Assembly: GCA_022826865.1 (NCBI GenBank)
Contig: JAJDUC010000001.1
Span: 1 to 64,000, forward strand
DNA length: 64,000 nucleotides
Origin: Anaerolineae bacterium
GTDB taxonomy: Bacteria; Chloroflexota; Anaerolineae; Aggregatilineales; Phototrophicaceae
Direction of reading: 5' to 3'
Shown here piece after piece: positions 1-8,801 of this stretch (positions are counted from its first letter, which is position 1; each line of letters starts with the position of its first letter). Below the pieces are notes generated by a model. The model saw only the letters and a list, made by a program, of their open reading frames with translations. It ran no database searches and was not told the origin of the DNA. The position numbers and the translations under genes were made by a program.

Positions 1-4
1 TCTG

Positions 5-219
5 GCTCTATGTGACAGGGCAATTGCATCAAATTTAAATTGCGCTGATAAATGACAATTTCCCCTCACATTTCGTAATCTGTAGGGGCGTTTCGCTGAA
101 ACGCCCGCAATCTGCAAGCCATTTTCAACGGGCGTCTCACGCGACGCCCCTACATTTTCACAATTTTCGTGGCGAACGGCTCATTATGATTTTGATGCGA
201 TTGCCCTGCTCTATGTGAC
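5..219. repeat. Family A MITE-like repeat, copy A1, with target duplication
   Basis: The element proper spans 17-207 (191 bp). Its ends are inverted repeats, AGGGCAATTGCATCAAA on the left and TTTGATGCGATTGCCCT on the right, with one mismatch. It is flanked by a perfect 12-bp direct repeat, GCTCTATGTGAC, at 5-16 and 208-219, which reads as a target-site duplication. The core carries two GTAG-headed hairpins facing each other (about 82-106 and 129-152). Copy A2 at 27094-27284 has the same length in the opposite orientation. The rest of the stretch before the first gene (220-331) shows no other feature. Confidence 0.85.
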
Positions 220-331
220 CAATCGTTTGACGACCAGCCGCAAATCGATTAAAGTAGGCGGAACATAATGCTTTCCGCTAGCGCTATACGTTCAATCACT
301 TATCTTGTCGAAAGTACGGGAGCTACCCAAA

Positions 332-1633
332 ATGAAACGCATGACAGGCATTCTCATTCGCATTTTTGTCCTCTTGGCTCTCTTGGCGACCTCGGCTCTC
401 GCCTTGGCGCAGGACGAAGCGGCTAGTGACGAGACTGAAATACCGTTTATGGGCATTCGCTATTGGGGCGTCCCCGACGGTCTGCTGGTGACGGGCGTTA
501 TCGGCAATACGCCCGCGGAAGCGGCCAACCTGCGCGCTGGCGATGTGGTCACCGCAGTTGATGGCGAAGCGATACGCGTCGAGACCGTGCGCGAGGTGGT
601 GTGGAAACATGCGCCCGGCACAACGGTCACCATAAATATTGACCGAGACGGCAGGGCGCTGCAACAAGACCTGACGTTGATGGCGCAGCCCGAATCCGTG
701 TACAACAATCCCGAATATCCGATTCCGTTGGATCTCGCCGCCGTTGGCTTGTTTGTCGCCCAGTGCGATGACAAGCTGCTGATCATTGGCGCTTTGAGCG
801 ACTCGGAAGTCGCGGTCGCTGGATTCCAGGTCTATGACCAGATCATCGCGATTGATGGCGACCAGGTTCACAACATTGCCGAGGCGGACATCGCCGTATC
901 GGACCTCAGCCAAGGCGATGAGCTGAGCTTCCTGATCGCCCGCGGTGACCGCGAATTGACGATTTCGGTGATCACTGAGGATCATCGCCGGCGCCGGCGG
1001 CAGCCGCGGCGCCCGCATCCGCGTGTCGAGAGCAGCTACGTCGCCGACAGCATTGGCCTGGGATACGGCGACGGTTTCATTGAAGTGCAAGCCATAGACC
1101 CGGCGCACGATCTGTATAGCGCGGGCATCCGCCGCTATGACCTGATTACCGGCGCCAACGGCGCGCCTATCAAAGAAGGCCGGGACTTCTTCACCGGCGA
1201 AGATATTGAGCTCACCATCCAGCGGACGGGCGACACCTTACAGTTGGATCTGCCCGCAGAATTCGCGCCTCTGCTGATGTACGGCCAGGATTCGCCGCTT
1301 GAGCAGGACCGCTCGCAGTGGCTGGACTTGCACGAGAAACAGGTGACGCTCGGCGTCCGCTACCTGCAATTGGAGCCGGACAGCCCCTATTTCGAAGGCA
1401 GCGATGTGTCGCATGGCGCCTTCGTAGCCGAGGTGATCGCCGGCCTGCCGGCGGAGAAAGCCGGCATGCAAGTGGGCGACATCATCCTGGCGGTGGCTGG
1501 GGAGCCGGTCACGCTGGAGATCGACTTGCGCAACCGCATCTATTTCCACAAGCCGGGCGATACCGTGACGCTCGATGTCCTGCGCGCGGGCGAGATCCTG
1601 CAAGTGGATGTCGTGTTGCGAGTGGCGCGCTAA
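332..1633 (+). CDS. Secreted protein with four PDZ-like domains
   Basis: The 433-residue product begins with a signal peptide (MKR, a hydrophobic run, then ALALAQ near residue 27). Four PDZ-like repeats follow at roughly residues 40-110, 135-215, 238-310 and 340-433. The first and last are clearest, with a GD(V/I)(V/I)xAVxG(E) core. A basic linker rich in Arg and Pro sits near 220-232. No protease domain (HtrA Ser, site-2 HExxH or S41) is present, so this is probably an extracytoplasmic binding or scaffold protein. The ATG at 332 is preferred over an upstream TTG at 305 because CGGGAG lies 9 bases before it. An intrinsic terminator follows. Confidence 0.85.
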   Translation: MKRMTGILIRIFVLLALLATSALALAQDEAASDETEIPFMGIRYWGVPDGLLVTGVIGNTPAEAANLRAGDVVTAVDGEAIRVETVREVVWKHAPGTTVTINIDRDGRALQQDLTLMAQPESVYNNPEYPIPLDLAAVGLFVAQCDDKLLIIGALSDSEVAVAGFQVYDQIIAIDGDQVHNIAEADIAVSDLSQGDELSFLIARGDRELTISVITEDHRRRRRQPRRPHPRVESSYVADSIGLGYGDGFIEVQAIDPAHDLYSAGIRRYDLITGANGAPIKEGRDFFTGEDIELTIQRTGDTLQLDLPAEFAPLLMYGQDSPLEQDRSQWLDLHEKQVTLGVRYLQLEPDSPYFEGSDVSHGAFVAEVIAGLPAEKAGMQVGDIILAVAGEPVTLEIDLRNRIYFHKPGDTVTLDVLRAGEILQVDVVLRVAR

Positions 1634-1660
1634 GTCCAGCCGCACAAAGCATAATAAGGA

Positions 1661-1689
1661 AGCCCCTGCCGGATGGCGGGGGCTTTTTT
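1661..1689 (+). terminator. Rho-independent terminator after the PDZ gene
   Basis: A 10-bp stem (AGCCCCTGCC with GGCGGGGGCT, one T-G wobble) closes a GGAT loop and is followed by six Ts. It lies 28 bases after the PDZ stop codon. Confidence 0.9.
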
Positions 1690-1694
1690 GTGTC

Positions 1695-1725
1695 TTGCGC
1701 CATATTACAGATTCTTCCGTATAAT
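1695..1725 (+). promoter_or_regulatory. Probable sigma-70 promoter for the helicase fusion gene
   Basis: A perfect TATAAT at 1720-1725 has a weak TTGCGC -35 at 1695-1700 with a long 19-bp spacer. The predicted start near 1732 leaves a leader of about 27 nt. Confidence 0.45.
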
Positions 1726-1758
1726 GAATCACGCGCCCAGGCAGGATGCGAGCCGGCT

Positions 1759-3840
1759 ATGCACGACATTTTTCTGACAAAGCAATTCCAGACTGAGCTA
1801 GACAAGCTAAGCAAACCGCTGAAGCGCGGTGTCATGAGGTCGGTTAGACGGATTCAACAGGACCCGCATCATCCGGGCTTGGGTACACATTCGGAGGCGA
1901 TTGCATCCAACCGGAAAGTTATGCGTTCACGCGTCAACGATAATTTTCGCGTTTTGTGGGAATGGTTGGAAGGCGGGGATATTGCGCTTTGGCGCGTCGG
2001 AAAACATGAAGTCATCGACCGTATCGTAGATATTCCAAACGCAAACGCGGAGAAATGGACGCTCTACACTAGAGACGCGGACGATCATAGTTTGCTTGAA
2101 CTCGAAAGTCTGGCAGTCAGTCGCGATTTGCCGCAACCATTCAAACATGTACCGGCGAACATTCTGCGGCTGTTAGGCGTGCCGGATGAGCAGTTGGATG
2201 CTGTAAAGTCTCTTCGGGATGTAGAGGATATTTGGGATTTGCCAATTCCGGAGAATGTCCAGTCAACCTTGCTCGACATCCTCACCAATCCTTCCTGGAC
2301 ACTGGACAATTTATTGGACACAGGGCAGTTGTTCTACCGCACTAAGGTAGATCAGCTTGAGGGCTATTGTGAAGGCAAAATCAAGCAGCTATTGCTGAAC
2401 TTGAACGACGAGCAAGCACGATATGTAGGCATACAAACCAATGGGCCCCTGTTGATAAAGGGGGTTGCAGGTTCCGGCAAAACGACCATCGGTCTGTACC
2501 GCGCCAATTACCTTGTCAACCAGATCGAGGATAATCGCCGCTTCTTTGGCGAAGACAGCTCGATTCTGCTGCTCACCTATACCGGAACATTGGTCAAAGC
2601 GCTGCGCCAGCTTTACACGGAACTCTATGGAGAACTGCCCCAGTCCATCACTGTCCAGGGCTACAAGGAGTGGATGCTCCAGCAACTCGGCGCCAATGAC
2701 ATTCGGCTCTCTGTGGCGGATAAGGATACAAGACGCGAAATCATACGGCAGGCGCAACAGGATGTCGCGCGCTTCTTTCCGCGCGACACGGTGGTCCGTG
2801 GGCGTCCCGCCGACTATTTGCTGGACGAAATCGATCAGGTCATCCGCGCCCGTGGGCTGGCTAGCCTGGACGATTACCGGGCCGTTGAACGAATTGGGCG
2901 GGGCATCGGCCTGGATCGCGCGCGGCATCGACCCATTGTCTGGAGAATCTACGAACGCTATCAACAAGAACTTGACAATCGACGTCTGTTCGACTGGGCG
3001 GACTTGGCCCGCCTTGTGCAAAAGCACTGCGCTGCGCTCCCGCAATATGATGTTGTGATCATCGACGAGGCGCAAGATTTCCAGCCAAGCGAGATCCGTT
3101 TGGCCACCCGCCTGATTCCGGATTACCGCGAATTGCGAAGCCTGACCTTGCTCGCGGACCCGGCTCAGAGCATCTATTATCGGGGCATACCATGGAAAGA
3201 GGCGGGCATAAACATTCAAGGACGGACGCGCATCCTCGCCAAGAATTTTCGCAATACGAAACAGATATTGGAGGCCGCGCGCCATATTGTCGACGGCTGT
3301 GCGGACTTGCAAGCCGAAGGCGAGTACATTCCGCCAACGAGTACGCGCAGACAGGGACCCAAGCCAATCGCAGCAAGTTATAGCGGCGCCGCGCAAAGCA
3401 ACCGCTACCTGGCAAATGAGATAATCAGCTTGTGCCAGGCGGGACAGTACCGCCCGGGCGACATTGCCGTCATATCACGCAACAAGAATATGCTGACCAA
3501 ACACATACAGGCTTTTCTGCAGCAGCGGAACATTCTCTGCCGGTTCCACCGCGACGAGGGCTTTCATGTACTGGAAAATGAAGTCAAGCTGATAACGATG
3601 CATTCGGCCAAGGGCCTGGAGTTTCCGGTAGTATTCCTGATTGGTTTGGCTGACCAATACATGCCATATATCAGTCGTGACTCTGATACCAGGCAAGAAG
3701 ACGAATTGCAGGAACGCAAACTCTTCTACGTAAGTATGACGCGGGCGGCAGAGCGGCTGTATCTATTGCACCCTAAGCAGGAGCGCTGCCGCTTCCTTCA
3801 TGATTTGGACCCAGCAACGATCAGCCAGAAGCAGTGCTAA
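1759..3840 (+). CDS. RelE/ParE-like domain fused to UvrD-type SF1 helicase
   Basis: The 693-residue protein has two parts. Residues 1-95 look like a RelE/ParE toxin fold: an F..ELDKL start, a DP..PGL..H segment, an R(S)RVNDNFRVLW strand, then VGKHEVIDR. Residues 190-690 are a superfamily 1 helicase with Walker A GVAGSGKTT (K241), motif II IIDEAQD (D436-D440), a MHSAKGLEF segment near 614 and FYVSMTRA near 656. The helicase part presumably unwinds nucleic acid with ATP. Whether the N-terminal domain is an active RNase, an inactive docking module or a self-inhibitory domain cannot be read from sequence. No antitoxin gene lies next to it. Weak AGGA precedes the ATG. It converges with rny, 3 bases apart. 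Confidence 0.85.
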   Translation: MHDIFLTKQFQTELDKLSKPLKRGVMRSVRRIQQDPHHPGLGTHSEAIASNRKVMRSRVNDNFRVLWEWLEGGDIALWRVGKHEVIDRIVDIPNANAEKWTLYTRDADDHSLLELESLAVSRDLPQPFKHVPANILRLLGVPDEQLDAVKSLRDVEDIWDLPIPENVQSTLLDILTNPSWTLDNLLDTGQLFYRTKVDQLEGYCEGKIKQLLLNLNDEQARYVGIQTNGPLLIKGVAGSGKTTIGLYRANYLVNQIEDNRRFFGEDSSILLLTYTGTLVKALRQLYTELYGELPQSITVQGYKEWMLQQLGANDIRLSVADKDTRREIIRQAQQDVARFFPRDTVVRGRPADYLLDEIDQVIRARGLASLDDYRAVERIGRGIGLDRARHRPIVWRIYERYQQELDNRRLFDWADLARLVQKHCAALPQYDVVIIDEAQDFQPSEIRLATRLIPDYRELRSLTLLADPAQSIYYRGIPWKEAGINIQGRTRILAKNFRNTKQILEAARHIVDGCADLQAEGEYIPPTSTRRQGPKPIAASYSGAAQSNRYLANEIISLCQAGQYRPGDIAVISRNKNMLTKHIQAFLQQRNILCRFHRDEGFHVLENEVKLITMHSAKGLEFPVVFLIGLADQYMPYISRDSDTRQEDELQERKLFYVSMTRAAERLYLLHPKQERCRFLHDLDPATISQKQC

Positions 3841-3843
3841 AGT

Positions 3844-5409
3844 CTACTTCGCATACTCGACGCGCCGCGTCTCGCGGATCACGTGTACTTTAATCTGACC
3901 CGGATATTGCATATCGCTCTCGATCTGCTTGGCGACATCGCGCGCCAACTGGATGGAGGCGTAATCATCCACAACTTCCGGCCGCACGATGATCCGCACC
4001 TCGCGGCCGGCTTGCAAGGCATAGCTCTTGTCCACGCCGTCGAAGCCATTGGCGATCTCTTCCAGCTGTTTGACGCGGCGGATGTAGGATTCGAGGCTTT
4101 CGCGCCGCGCGCCCGGTCGCGCGCCTGAAATGGCATCGGCCGCCTCGACGATATAAGCTTCGACGCATTCTTTCTCAACCTCGTGGTGATGCGCGGCGAT
4201 GCAATTGACAACCGCGTCTTTGCCGCCATAGCGCTTGACGAATTCCGCGCCGATGATGGCATGCGTGCCTTCGATATTATGGTCAATCGCCTTGCCGAGA
4301 TCGTGGAGCAAGCCGCCGGCCTTGGCGATATTGACATCGGCCCCTAATTCCATCGCGATCATGCCGGCGATATGCGCTGTCTCGATGGCGTGCGCATGTT
4401 GATTCTGCCCGTAGCTGGTGCGGAATTTCAGCGTGCCCAATAGATTGAGCACCTCGGCATGCAGTCCGTGAATGCCGGTCTCATAGGCGGCGCGCTCGCC
4501 CTCTTCACGCACGATTTTCTCGACTTCGGCGCGCGTATCTTCCACCAGCTTTTCGATGCGCGCCGGATGAATCCGGCCGTCCTGAACGAGCTTGGCCATC
4601 GTGCGTTTGGCAACTTCGCGCCGGATGGGGTCAAAGCTGCTGATAGTGACAGATTCAGGGGAGTCATCCACCACGACATCGACGCCTGTCGCCAACTCGA
4701 AGGAGCGGATGTTGCGGCCATTGCGGCCGATAATGCGGCCCTTCATATCATCGCTGGGCAAATGCACGACGCTGACCGAGATCTCACTCACCTGCTCCGA
4801 CGCCAGGCGTTGAATCGCAATCGCGATCAAACTGCGCGCGCGCTGGTCGGCTGTTTCACGCGCCTCCGCTTCAACCTGCCGAATGATGCGCGCCATATCG
4901 TTTCGCGCGTCAAGCTCAATCGAATCCAGCAACTGCTGACGCGCCTCGTCCACCGTCATCTGCGCAATCATTTCCAGTTTTTCAATCATGGTCGCTTCGG
5001 ACTTGCGCAGTTCGTTTTCTTTCCGGTCGAGGCGGCTTTGTCGCTTGTTCAGCTGCTGGTCGCGCTGTTCCAGGCGCTCCATGCGCTGGTCCAGCTCGCC
5101 GCGTCGGCGTTGGATGCGCTCGTCTTCATCGTCTAGATCCCGCCGACGGCGCGCGAGCTTGGCATCGGCGTCTGTGATCCGCCGCCGCGCGTTCGCCTCG
5201 GCATCGGCGATGATTTGCAGTTTCTCGGTCTCGGCGCTATTCAGAATCTCTTTAGCGTCTTCCGATGCCTTTATTAGCGCGCTTTGGCCTTCCTCCTGCT
5301 GCTGTTGCAGCAGCAGCTGCACGCTGCGGCGGCTGCCGAGGACATAGCCGGCGCCGATTCCAACGAGCGCGATAACGAGTATTGCGATTGCCAGTAAGAT
5401 AGTCTCCAT
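3844..5409 (-). CDS. rny: Ribonuclease Y
   Basis: This 521-residue membrane-anchored endoribonuclease starts mRNA decay. An N-terminal transmembrane helix (residues 2-24) is followed by a long charged coiled coil (about 30-175), a KH RNA-binding domain (about 205-270, GRIIGRNGRNIR) and an HD phosphohydrolase domain with the metal motif LLHDLGKA and later AAHHHE. Length and domain order match the family exactly. It lies downstream of recX on the same strand after a 76-bp gap, so the two may be co-transcribed. Confidence 0.97.
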   Translation of the reverse strand: METILLAIAILVIALVGIGAGYVLGSRRSVQLLLQQQQEEGQSALIKASEDAKEILNSAETEKLQIIADAEANARRRITDADAKLARRRRDLDDEDERIQRRRGELDQRMERLEQRDQQLNKRQSRLDRKENELRKSEATMIEKLEMIAQMTVDEARQQLLDSIELDARNDMARIIRQVEAEARETADQRARSLIAIAIQRLASEQVSEISVSVVHLPSDDMKGRIIGRNGRNIRSFELATGVDVVVDDSPESVTISSFDPIRREVAKRTMAKLVQDGRIHPARIEKLVEDTRAEVEKIVREEGERAAYETGIHGLHAEVLNLLGTLKFRTSYGQNQHAHAIETAHIAGMIAMELGADVNIAKAGGLLHDLGKAIDHNIEGTHAIIGAEFVKRYGGKDAVVNCIAAHHHEVEKECVEAYIVEAADAISGARPGARRESLESYIRRVKQLEEIANGFDGVDKSYALQAGREVRIIVRPEVVDDYASIQLARDVAKQIESDMQYPGQIKVHVIRETRRVEYAK

Positions 5410-5485
5410 AAGCGCTGGACGGTATCCATTGGATACATTCGTCCTTGCCCCTTTCTATGCTAGTTTCGGCTAGTTGCCACCGACG

Positions 5486-6142
5486 CTAATCCAGATCATC
5501 GGCGCGGAAGTAGCCGAGTTCCGATTCTTCCAGTTCTTTCTGCAATCGCAGAACAACATCGTTGATTGTTTCGCCCTCAAAACCACGTCTGCGCAGCAAA
5601 CTGCCCAGCTTGTCGCGGAAGGCAGCCTGTGTCCAGCCCCGGTAGCGCGGAAGCCTTGCCTCTGCGGCGCGGTAAGCCGCATCGTGCTCATCAAATTGCG
5701 ACAGCAGATCGTCGATGATGTCATCATCCACGCCCTTTCCGCGCAATTCGTAGCGCAATGCGCGCGGCGCCATTGGCTTGGAACGTTCGCGTTCCGCGAG
5801 CCAAAATTCGGCAAAGGCGACATCATCGACATAGCCTCGCCGCTCCAATCGCTCAATAACGTCCGCGATAAGCGGCGCCGCTATGCCCTTTCTTTCAAGA
5901 TGACGCCGCACTTCTTCCCGGCTGCGGGCGCGATACGCCAAAAAGCGCAAGGCCCGATCGTAGGCTTTGCGGGCGGCTTCCGCTTCTCCTAATGCGCTGA
6001 TTTCGCTTTCCGTCAAACACTGACCGCGCTGCAGCGTCCGCGCCTTTATCAGCGGCAGCTCCATGGCGTACTCATCATCGATATAGAGGCGAACCCGTTG
6101 CCGGTCCCGATGATGTATTTCGAGTGCGGTGATGACTGGCAT
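5486..6142 (-). CDS. recX: Regulatory protein RecX
   Basis: The 218-residue product belongs to the RecX family, which binds and modulates RecA filaments. Visible hallmarks are the tandem three-helix repeats with R(A)YDRALRFLAYRARSREE, LERKGIA, VIERLERRGYVDD and FA.FWL. The ATG at 6142 is preferred over a GTG at 6157 because GGAA sits at a suitable distance and the start of the family (an ITALE-like strand) follows. No recA is in the window. Confidence 0.93.
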   Translation of the reverse strand: MPVITALEIHHRDRQRVRLYIDDEYAMELPLIKARTLQRGQCLTESEISALGEAEAARKAYDRALRFLAYRARSREEVRRHLERKGIAAPLIADVIERLERRGYVDDVAFAEFWLAERERSKPMAPRALRYELRGKGVDDDIIDDLLSQFDEHDAAYRAAEARLPRYRGWTQAAFRDKLGSLLRRRGFEGETINDVVLRLQKELEESELGYFRADDLD

Positions 6143-6823
6143 CGCAAGTTCCAACACAGCGAATCACAGATCTTCCAACACTGTGGCGATACCAAAGGCA
6201 AATTACACTTTTGTCAATGCAACCCAGGGCTGCTGATCCTATGCAAAGACTCAGTGCCAAATGCTTGTCAATCCACGCGAGCGCGCCGAAACGCGGCCTC
6301 GCAGGGATTTAATCACTGAACTTCCCATGAAGCAGTTCACCATGAACTGAACCCAGTTTGTATTGAACTCAATCAAACGCATGTAACCTGCGCGGCACCG
6401 CCCGCAGCGACAAGCTCAACAGCTAATCAAGTATATATGCGCCTGTCGAACCTGCATGCTGCTGGCCACCTTCGCTTAACGCCACAAGTTTTCCCAATTC
6501 GCGGCGGCTTTCGTCGGTGGTCAGGAATTGACATTGTTCCGAGATGGATTTGACACAATGGGTCCATCCATCTATGTTTTAATTATACAGGATAAGACCG
6601 AATGACAAGTCTTTCATTCTCTCTGCGGAGATCAAATTTCGGCCCGATCCGCATGAGTTGCGACCAACCTGCCTGCCAACTGTCAAGCATGTCGGTCGGC
6701 AAACGGCGCTGGGGGGTAAGGTTTCGCGGCTTTCAGCGTCATGCTGCGGCTTCCTTGCGCCGGGTCATCCGAACTGAGTGTCAGCTGAATATGGCCGGCT
6801 GAATTTGTAAAGATTGCACAGTC
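6143..6823. other. Long intergenic stretch, no convincing gene
   Basis: This 680-bp gap holds no gene I can defend. It contains a 7-bp inverted repeat (CAGTTCA-CCA-TGAACTG, 6333-6349) of operator type, two TTGACA hexamers (6528-6533 and 6549-6554), and a possible plus-strand promoter (TTGACA 6549, 18 bp, TATGTT 6573). A 66-codon frame at 6602-6802 with a fair AGGA site follows that promoter, but its composition looks non-coding. The promoter may instead give a leader for the gene at 6824. Confidence 0.5.
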
Positions 6824-7621
6824 ATGGGCAGAAACGCGCGAGGCATTCTGGTGACCGGCGGCGGCACCTTCCTCGGTGACAACATCGCCACGGCCCTGCT
6901 GGCCGAAGGCGCGCAGGTCAGCCTGCTGGTGCGCCCGGGCGCCGAAGACAGACTGGGAGCGCTGGCCCAGCATACACGGTGGTCGACGGCCGATGTCTGG
7001 AGCCCGGCCAGCCTGCGGGGAAAAGCCCGCCTGCATGCCGCGGTGATTCACACCGTCGGCAGCTTAAGGGACGACCCGGCCGCCGGCCTCTCCTTTCACC
7101 GGCTCAACTTCGTTTCGGCGCGTAATGTCGCCAACATGTGCGTCAGCGACGGCGTCGGCCGCATGCTCTTAATCAGCGGCGTTCGCGCGCCCTGGATCAA
7201 CCGCGGATACATTCAGTCAAAACGTGATGCCGAGGAATACCTGGTCCGCCTGGGCCTGCGCTGCAACATCATCCGGGCGCCGCTCCTCTACAAGCCCGGG
7301 CGGAGTCGACCAGCCTTCTTCCGTCTGATGTCGCTCCTGGGCGCTTTGCCACCGCTGTCCTGGCTGCATCTCGGACGAATAGCGCCGATGCCAGTCGACA
7401 CACTCGCGCGCGGCGTCGCCCAGGTCGCCCTTACAAATCAGGACGACAAAGCATTCTATTATGCCCGAGACCTCAGGCGGCTCCTCAAACACAACGCGGC
7501 GGCGCAAGCAAGGGCCGGCGCGCAGGCCCGCCTGCGGCCTGCATCCAAGAACGAAAGCCCCTTCGACAGTCTCGACGAAGACTTGCCGTTCGGTTGGACA
7601 CCGCGTGATGGGGGGCAGTAA
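6824..7621 (+). CDS. NAD(P)-binding epimerase/dehydratase-like protein (NDUFA9-like)
   Basis: The 265-residue protein has an N-terminal Rossmann dinucleotide motif (TGGGTFLG, residues 11-18) and a YIQSKRDAE segment matching the YxxxK active-site pair of extended short-chain dehydrogenases. The pattern with an SKRDAEEYL helix resembles atypical SDRs of the NDUFA9/YbjT type, which bind NAD(P)H and often have no sugar substrate. The C-terminal 45 residues are low-complexity and charged. Its substrate is unknown. It is followed after about 50 bp by tRNA-Cys, which has its own promoter. Confidence 0.75.
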   Translation: MGRNARGILVTGGGTFLGDNIATALLAEGAQVSLLVRPGAEDRLGALAQHTRWSTADVWSPASLRGKARLHAAVIHTVGSLRDDPAAGLSFHRLNFVSARNVANMCVSDGVGRMLLISGVRAPWINRGYIQSKRDAEEYLVRLGLRCNIIRAPLLYKPGRSRPAFFRLMSLLGALPPLSWLHLGRIAPMPVDTLARGVAQVALTNQDDKAFYYARDLRRLLKHNAAAQARAGAQARLRPASKNESPFDSLDEDLPFGWTPRDGGQ

Positions 7622-7628
7622 ATCGTCC

Positions 7629-7656
7629 TTGAATTGAATTTGCCGCCAAGTATAAT
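7629..7656 (+). promoter_or_regulatory. Sigma-70 promoter of tRNA-Cys
   Basis: TTGAAT (7629-7634) and a perfect TATAAT (7651-7656) are separated by 16 bp. The expected start is near 7663, a few bases before the mature tRNA. Confidence 0.7.
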
Positions 7657-7669
7657 ATCTGTCCCTTCA

Positions 7670-7741
7670 GGCGACGTAGCCAAGTGGCAAGGCAGAGGTT
7701 TGCAAAACCTTTATTCGTGGGTTCGAATCCCACCGTCGCCT
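7670..7741 (+). tRNA. tRNA-Cys (GCA)
   Basis: A full cloverleaf can be drawn: a perfect 7-bp acceptor stem (GGCGACG with CGTCGCC), a 3-bp D stem, an anticodon stem GAGGT/ACCTT around TTGCAAA with GCA at 7702-7704, and a T arm with GTTCGAATC. The discriminator base is T, as expected for tRNA-Cys. CCA is not encoded and must be added by the nucleotidyltransferase. Confidence 0.98.
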
Positions 7742-7770
7742 CTTTCGTCCCGATACCTTTAAACTTCTTG

Positions 7771-7974
7771 ATGAGCCGACCACAGTCAAACAAAAGCAAA
7801 GGTCCCAAGCCGCCGCCTGGCCCGAGGCAAGCGCTAGCATTACCGCCGCAATTGCCATTGACCAACTACAGCCTGAGTACAGTCTGCCCGGCTTGCGCCA
7901 GCAAGACCTACAGGCGCTCCTGCAAGGTGCACTGCCCCAAATGTGGATTCATGTGGGATTGCAGCGAGCTATAG
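7771..7974 (+). CDS. Small cysteine-rich zinc-ribbon protein
   Basis: The 67-residue product has a Pro/Lys-rich N-terminus and a C-terminal ribbon with CPAC and CPKC knuckles 14 residues apart, plus two further Cys (six in all), ending in GFMWDCSEL. It probably binds one zinc. Function is unknown; a rubredoxin-like or nucleic-acid-binding ribbon is possible. It starts 30 bases after the tRNA-Cys gene with no promoter of its own that I can see, so it may be expressed from the tRNA transcript. The ATG at 7771 is chosen because upstream in-frame sequence runs into the tRNA. Confidence 0.65.
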   Translation: MSRPQSNKSKGPKPPPGPRQALALPPQLPLTNYSLSTVCPACASKTYRRSCKVHCPKCGFMWDCSEL

Positions 7975-7985
7975 ACGCCGCTGCA

Positions 7986-8774
7986 TCAGATTGCGATTTT
8001 CCAATAGCGCTCGACATAAGCGCCGGTATGTGGATCGGCAAATGCCCGCCTCACATCGGTCTCCATCGCCTCCAGGCTGGACCAAAATGTACTGATCTGC
8101 GACCGGTAACGGGCGATCGCCTTGATCTTGGCGCGCATGTCGGCTTCGCTCAAAATAACATCGGCCGGCTCAAGCGCGAGGTCAACGGCGGAAAGCGCTA
8201 ATTCTGTTGAGCGATCGGCCTTGGAGTAAGGGAATTCGACGAAGAAGCGCACAGCCGTCCGGTCCGGAATATCACGCACTTGGGTCATGCCCCAATCGCG
8301 GGCGATCTGATGATCGACATGGTGGCCAACGCCGAGCGGCAGATAGACGCGGTCGGCCGTTTCCAGGCCAGGAATCTGAATCCCCTGCAACAATCTCGGG
8401 GCGAAATCCGCCGGATGCACATCGGCGAAGAGCGACTCCTCCGATGGATACAGCGCTGTATTCCCGGCGGCGCGATAGACACAATCCGGAAGCGGCACAT
8501 GCATATATTCGACGCCGATCAATTGTGAGGCGCCTTCGTCTTCCAACTGGCGCTGGCGCAAGGGACTATCACCCGCCGCCCAGCGATCATGCAGGTCCTT
8601 TAGAATTGCTGAATCGGGTAAATCGCCGTCGTACAAGCCGCCCATAATCGTCATTATGGTGACAGCGTGGCCGGCCGCGGTCAATTGATGCGCCGTTCCG
8701 CCGCAGCTGAACACGCCGTCGTCGAAGTGCGGCGAAATAATGACATGCGATTCACGTTTAGCTGTGGCTGGCAA
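7986..8774 (-). CDS. PIG-L / LmbE family N-deacetylase
   Basis: The 262-residue protein has the zinc motif SPHFDDGVFSCGG (the family's AHPDDE position) near residue 14 and the later GHHVDHQIARDW carrying the third metal ligand. Members remove acetyl groups from GlcNAc-type substrates, for example in bacillithiol or mycothiol synthesis, glycolipids or antibiotics. The substrate here is not evident. The start is a TTG, fixed by AAGGAG seven bases upstream. It converges with the zinc-ribbon gene and lies 27 bp after the endonuclease III gene on the same strand, so co-expression with that gene is likely. Confidence 0.9.
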   Translation of the reverse strand: MPATAKRESHVIISPHFDDGVFSCGGTAHQLTAAGHAVTIMTIMGGLYDGDLPDSAILKDLHDRWAAGDSPLRQRQLEDEGASQLIGVEYMHVPLPDCVYRAAGNTALYPSEESLFADVHPADFAPRLLQGIQIPGLETADRVYLPLGVGHHVDHQIARDWGMTQVRDIPDRTAVRFFVEFPYSKADRSTELALSAVDLALEPADVILSEADMRAKIKAIARYRSQISTFWSSLEAMETDVRRAFADPHTGAYVERYWKIAI

Positions 8775-8801
8775 TGGGGGTCTCCTTCATTCGATCGGCC
8801 G

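Noticed and set aside
1318..1758. Upstream extension of the helicase frame into the PDZ gene
   Set aside because: The frame runs through the PDZ gene and its terminator; RelE-like homology begins at the ATG at 1759.
1759..2050. Free-standing RelE toxin gene upstream of the helicase
   Set aside because: No stop separates the toxin-like part from the helicase, and no antitoxin gene is adjacent.
6602..6802. 66-codon frame after a TTGACA/TATGTT promoter-like pair
   Set aside because: A fair ribosome site exists, but composition is unlike the neighbouring genes and no domain, helix or signal pattern is visible.
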